Assembly (NCBI GenBank): GCA_964574405.1 | Contig: CAZNNN010000035.1 | Location: 1-5,555, forward strand | From: JBBAAW01 sp964574405 | GTDB lineage: Bacteria; Patescibacteriota; WWE3; UBA101185; UBA10185 | Reading direction: 5' to 3' | DNA length: 5,555 bases | Shown here: piece after piece, positions 5,253 through 5,555 of the stretch | How the letters are laid out: every line of letters starts with the position of its first letter | How positions within the stretch are numbered: the first letter of the stretch is position 1 | Position numbers and translations under genes: made by a program | Notes under the pieces: generated by a model | Told to the model about the DNA's origin: nothing | Databases searched by the model: none | What the model saw: the letters and a program-made list of their open reading frames with translations, nothing else

Positions 5253-5326
5253 TGGCAGGGGCGGAAGGAATCGAACCCTCGTTTTTGGTTTTGGAGACCA
5301 AAATACTACCACTGTACGACGCCCCC
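5253..5326 (-). tRNA. tRNA-Trp, anticodon CCA
   Basis: The minus strand folds as a full cloverleaf. The acceptor stem GGGGGCG (5320-5326) pairs with CGCCCCT, starting with a G-U pair. The D stem is GTAC/GTAT. The anticodon stem TTGGT/ACCAA carries loop CTCCAAA with anticodon CCA, and the T arm is GAGGG-TTCGATT-CCTTC with one G-U pair. The discriminator is G73, as in bacterial tRNA-Trp, and the terminal CCA is encoded (5253-5255). It lies 4 nt after the rpmG stop and is probably cotranscribed with it. Confidence 0.95.
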
Positions 5327-5330
5327 GTGT

Positions 5331-5504
5331 TCACTTTAACTTCTGTTTTTCTTTGTGCGCGGTAGTTTTTTGACACTTTTTGCAAAACTTTTTAATTTCC
5401 AGCTTTTCTGCGTCGTTAACCTTGTTTTTAGAAGTAACATAATTAGACGACTTGCAAACTCCGCACTGAAGCCCTATTAACACTCGATTTGTTTTTTTAG
5501 CCAT
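5331..5504 (-). CDS. rpmG: 50S ribosomal protein L33
   Basis: A 57-residue protein starts MAKKTNRVLIGLQCGVCKSS. It is very basic and of the usual L33 length. Two Cys-x2-Cys pairs (C14/C17 and C41/C44) form the zinc ribbon of the Cys-containing L33 type. The segment NYVTSKNKVNDAEKLEIKKFC matches the family's central TxKNK...kLElkKyC pattern. A strong AAAGGAG lies 6 nt before the ATG. L33 is part of the large ribosomal subunit near the E site. The tRNA-Trp gene follows directly. In many bacteria this pair leads into secE and nusG, which are absent from the window downstream. Confidence 0.95.
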   Translation of the reverse strand: MAKKTNRVLIGLQCGVCKSSNYVTSKNKVNDAEKLEIKKFCKKCQKTTAHKEKQKLK

Positions 5505-5510
5505 AATATT

Positions 5511-5517
5511 CTCCTTT
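5511..5517 (-). promoter_or_regulatory. Ribosome binding site of rpmG
   Basis: Minus-strand AAAGGAG lies 6 nt before the rpmG ATG, close to an ideal Shine-Dalgarno. It shows that the organism uses canonical sites as well as the SD-less starts seen at A1, A2, the nuclease and the glycosyltransferase. Confidence 0.85.
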
Positions 5518-5526
5518 AGCCGTGTA

Positions 5527-5537
5527 ATTTTATCATA
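5527..5537 (-). promoter_or_regulatory. Possible -10 region of the rpmG/tRNA-Trp promoter
   Basis: The minus strand reads TATGATAAAAT here, offering TATGAT (5532-5537) or TAAAAT (5527-5532) as a -10. For the first, a -35 would lie at or beyond the window edge. For the second, the position where the -35 should be reads CTCCAT, which does not fit. It is a tentative call. Confidence 0.35.
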
Positions 5538-5555
5538 CTTTTTGGCGACATGGAG

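Noticed and set aside
5194..5385. Minus-strand ORF across the tRNA and glycosyltransferase end
   Set aside because: It overlaps tRNA-Trp and reads rpmG out of frame; it is a shadow.

Overview
The window looks like part of a small-genome bacterial chromosome, most plausibly Patescibacteria (Candidate Phyla Radiation). The clues are a fibre-like protein with GNVGIGTT repeats and an S74 self-cleaving domain, a four-helix-bundle protein, very small membrane-protein genes, short intergenic gaps, and several first genes whose ATG sits 6-10 nt after a -10 box with no Shine-Dalgarno sequence. The lineage is inferred; no rRNA or other phylogenetic marker is present apart from a short L33. Genes end on TAA, TAG and TGA, so the standard bacterial code fits.

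Layout. (1) 2-1555 (+): the 3' part of a surface or tail-fibre protein with an S74 intramolecular chaperone/protease domain, followed by an unusually long C-terminal extension. (2) 1585-1940 (-): a start/stop-overlapping pair of tiny membrane proteins, here called A1 (two membrane segments) and B1 (one). (3) 2026-3806 (+): a two-gene operon. Its first product joins a transposase-type zinc ribbon and helix-turn-helix to a RecB/Cas4-type PD-(D/E)XK nuclease; its second is a four-helix-bundle protein of the S23/Avd type. Their reading frames overlap by 4 nt. (4) 3827-4146 (-): a diverged second copy of the A/B pair. B2 is intact, while A2 carries an early in-frame stop caused by small indels. B2 is too short to appear among long ORFs and was found by reading the minus strand. 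(5) 4228-5244 (+): a family 2-type glycosyltransferase with a hydrophobic C-terminal segment. (6) 5253-5504 (-): rpmG (ribosomal protein L33) followed 4 nt later by tRNA-Trp(CCA).

How it fits together. Each A/B pair is divergent from a plus-strand gene and separated from it by 81-85 bp. Both divergent regions contain the same ~55-bp block, with two back-to-back promoters whose -35 boxes lie 9-10 bp apart. Over 43 aligned positions the block is 35/43 identical, more conserved than the A proteins it drives. The nuclease/four-helix-bundle operon is therefore bracketed by two direct copies of a promoter plus A/B cassette. I consider this bracketed unit the best candidate for an undescribed system (defence, DNA processing or mobile). 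Its function is not shown by the sequence.

The rpmG/tRNA-Trp end is core genome. In many bacteria this pair leads into secE-nusG, but here the tRNA 3' end faces a convergent glycosyltransferase gene, which may mark the edge of an accessory region.
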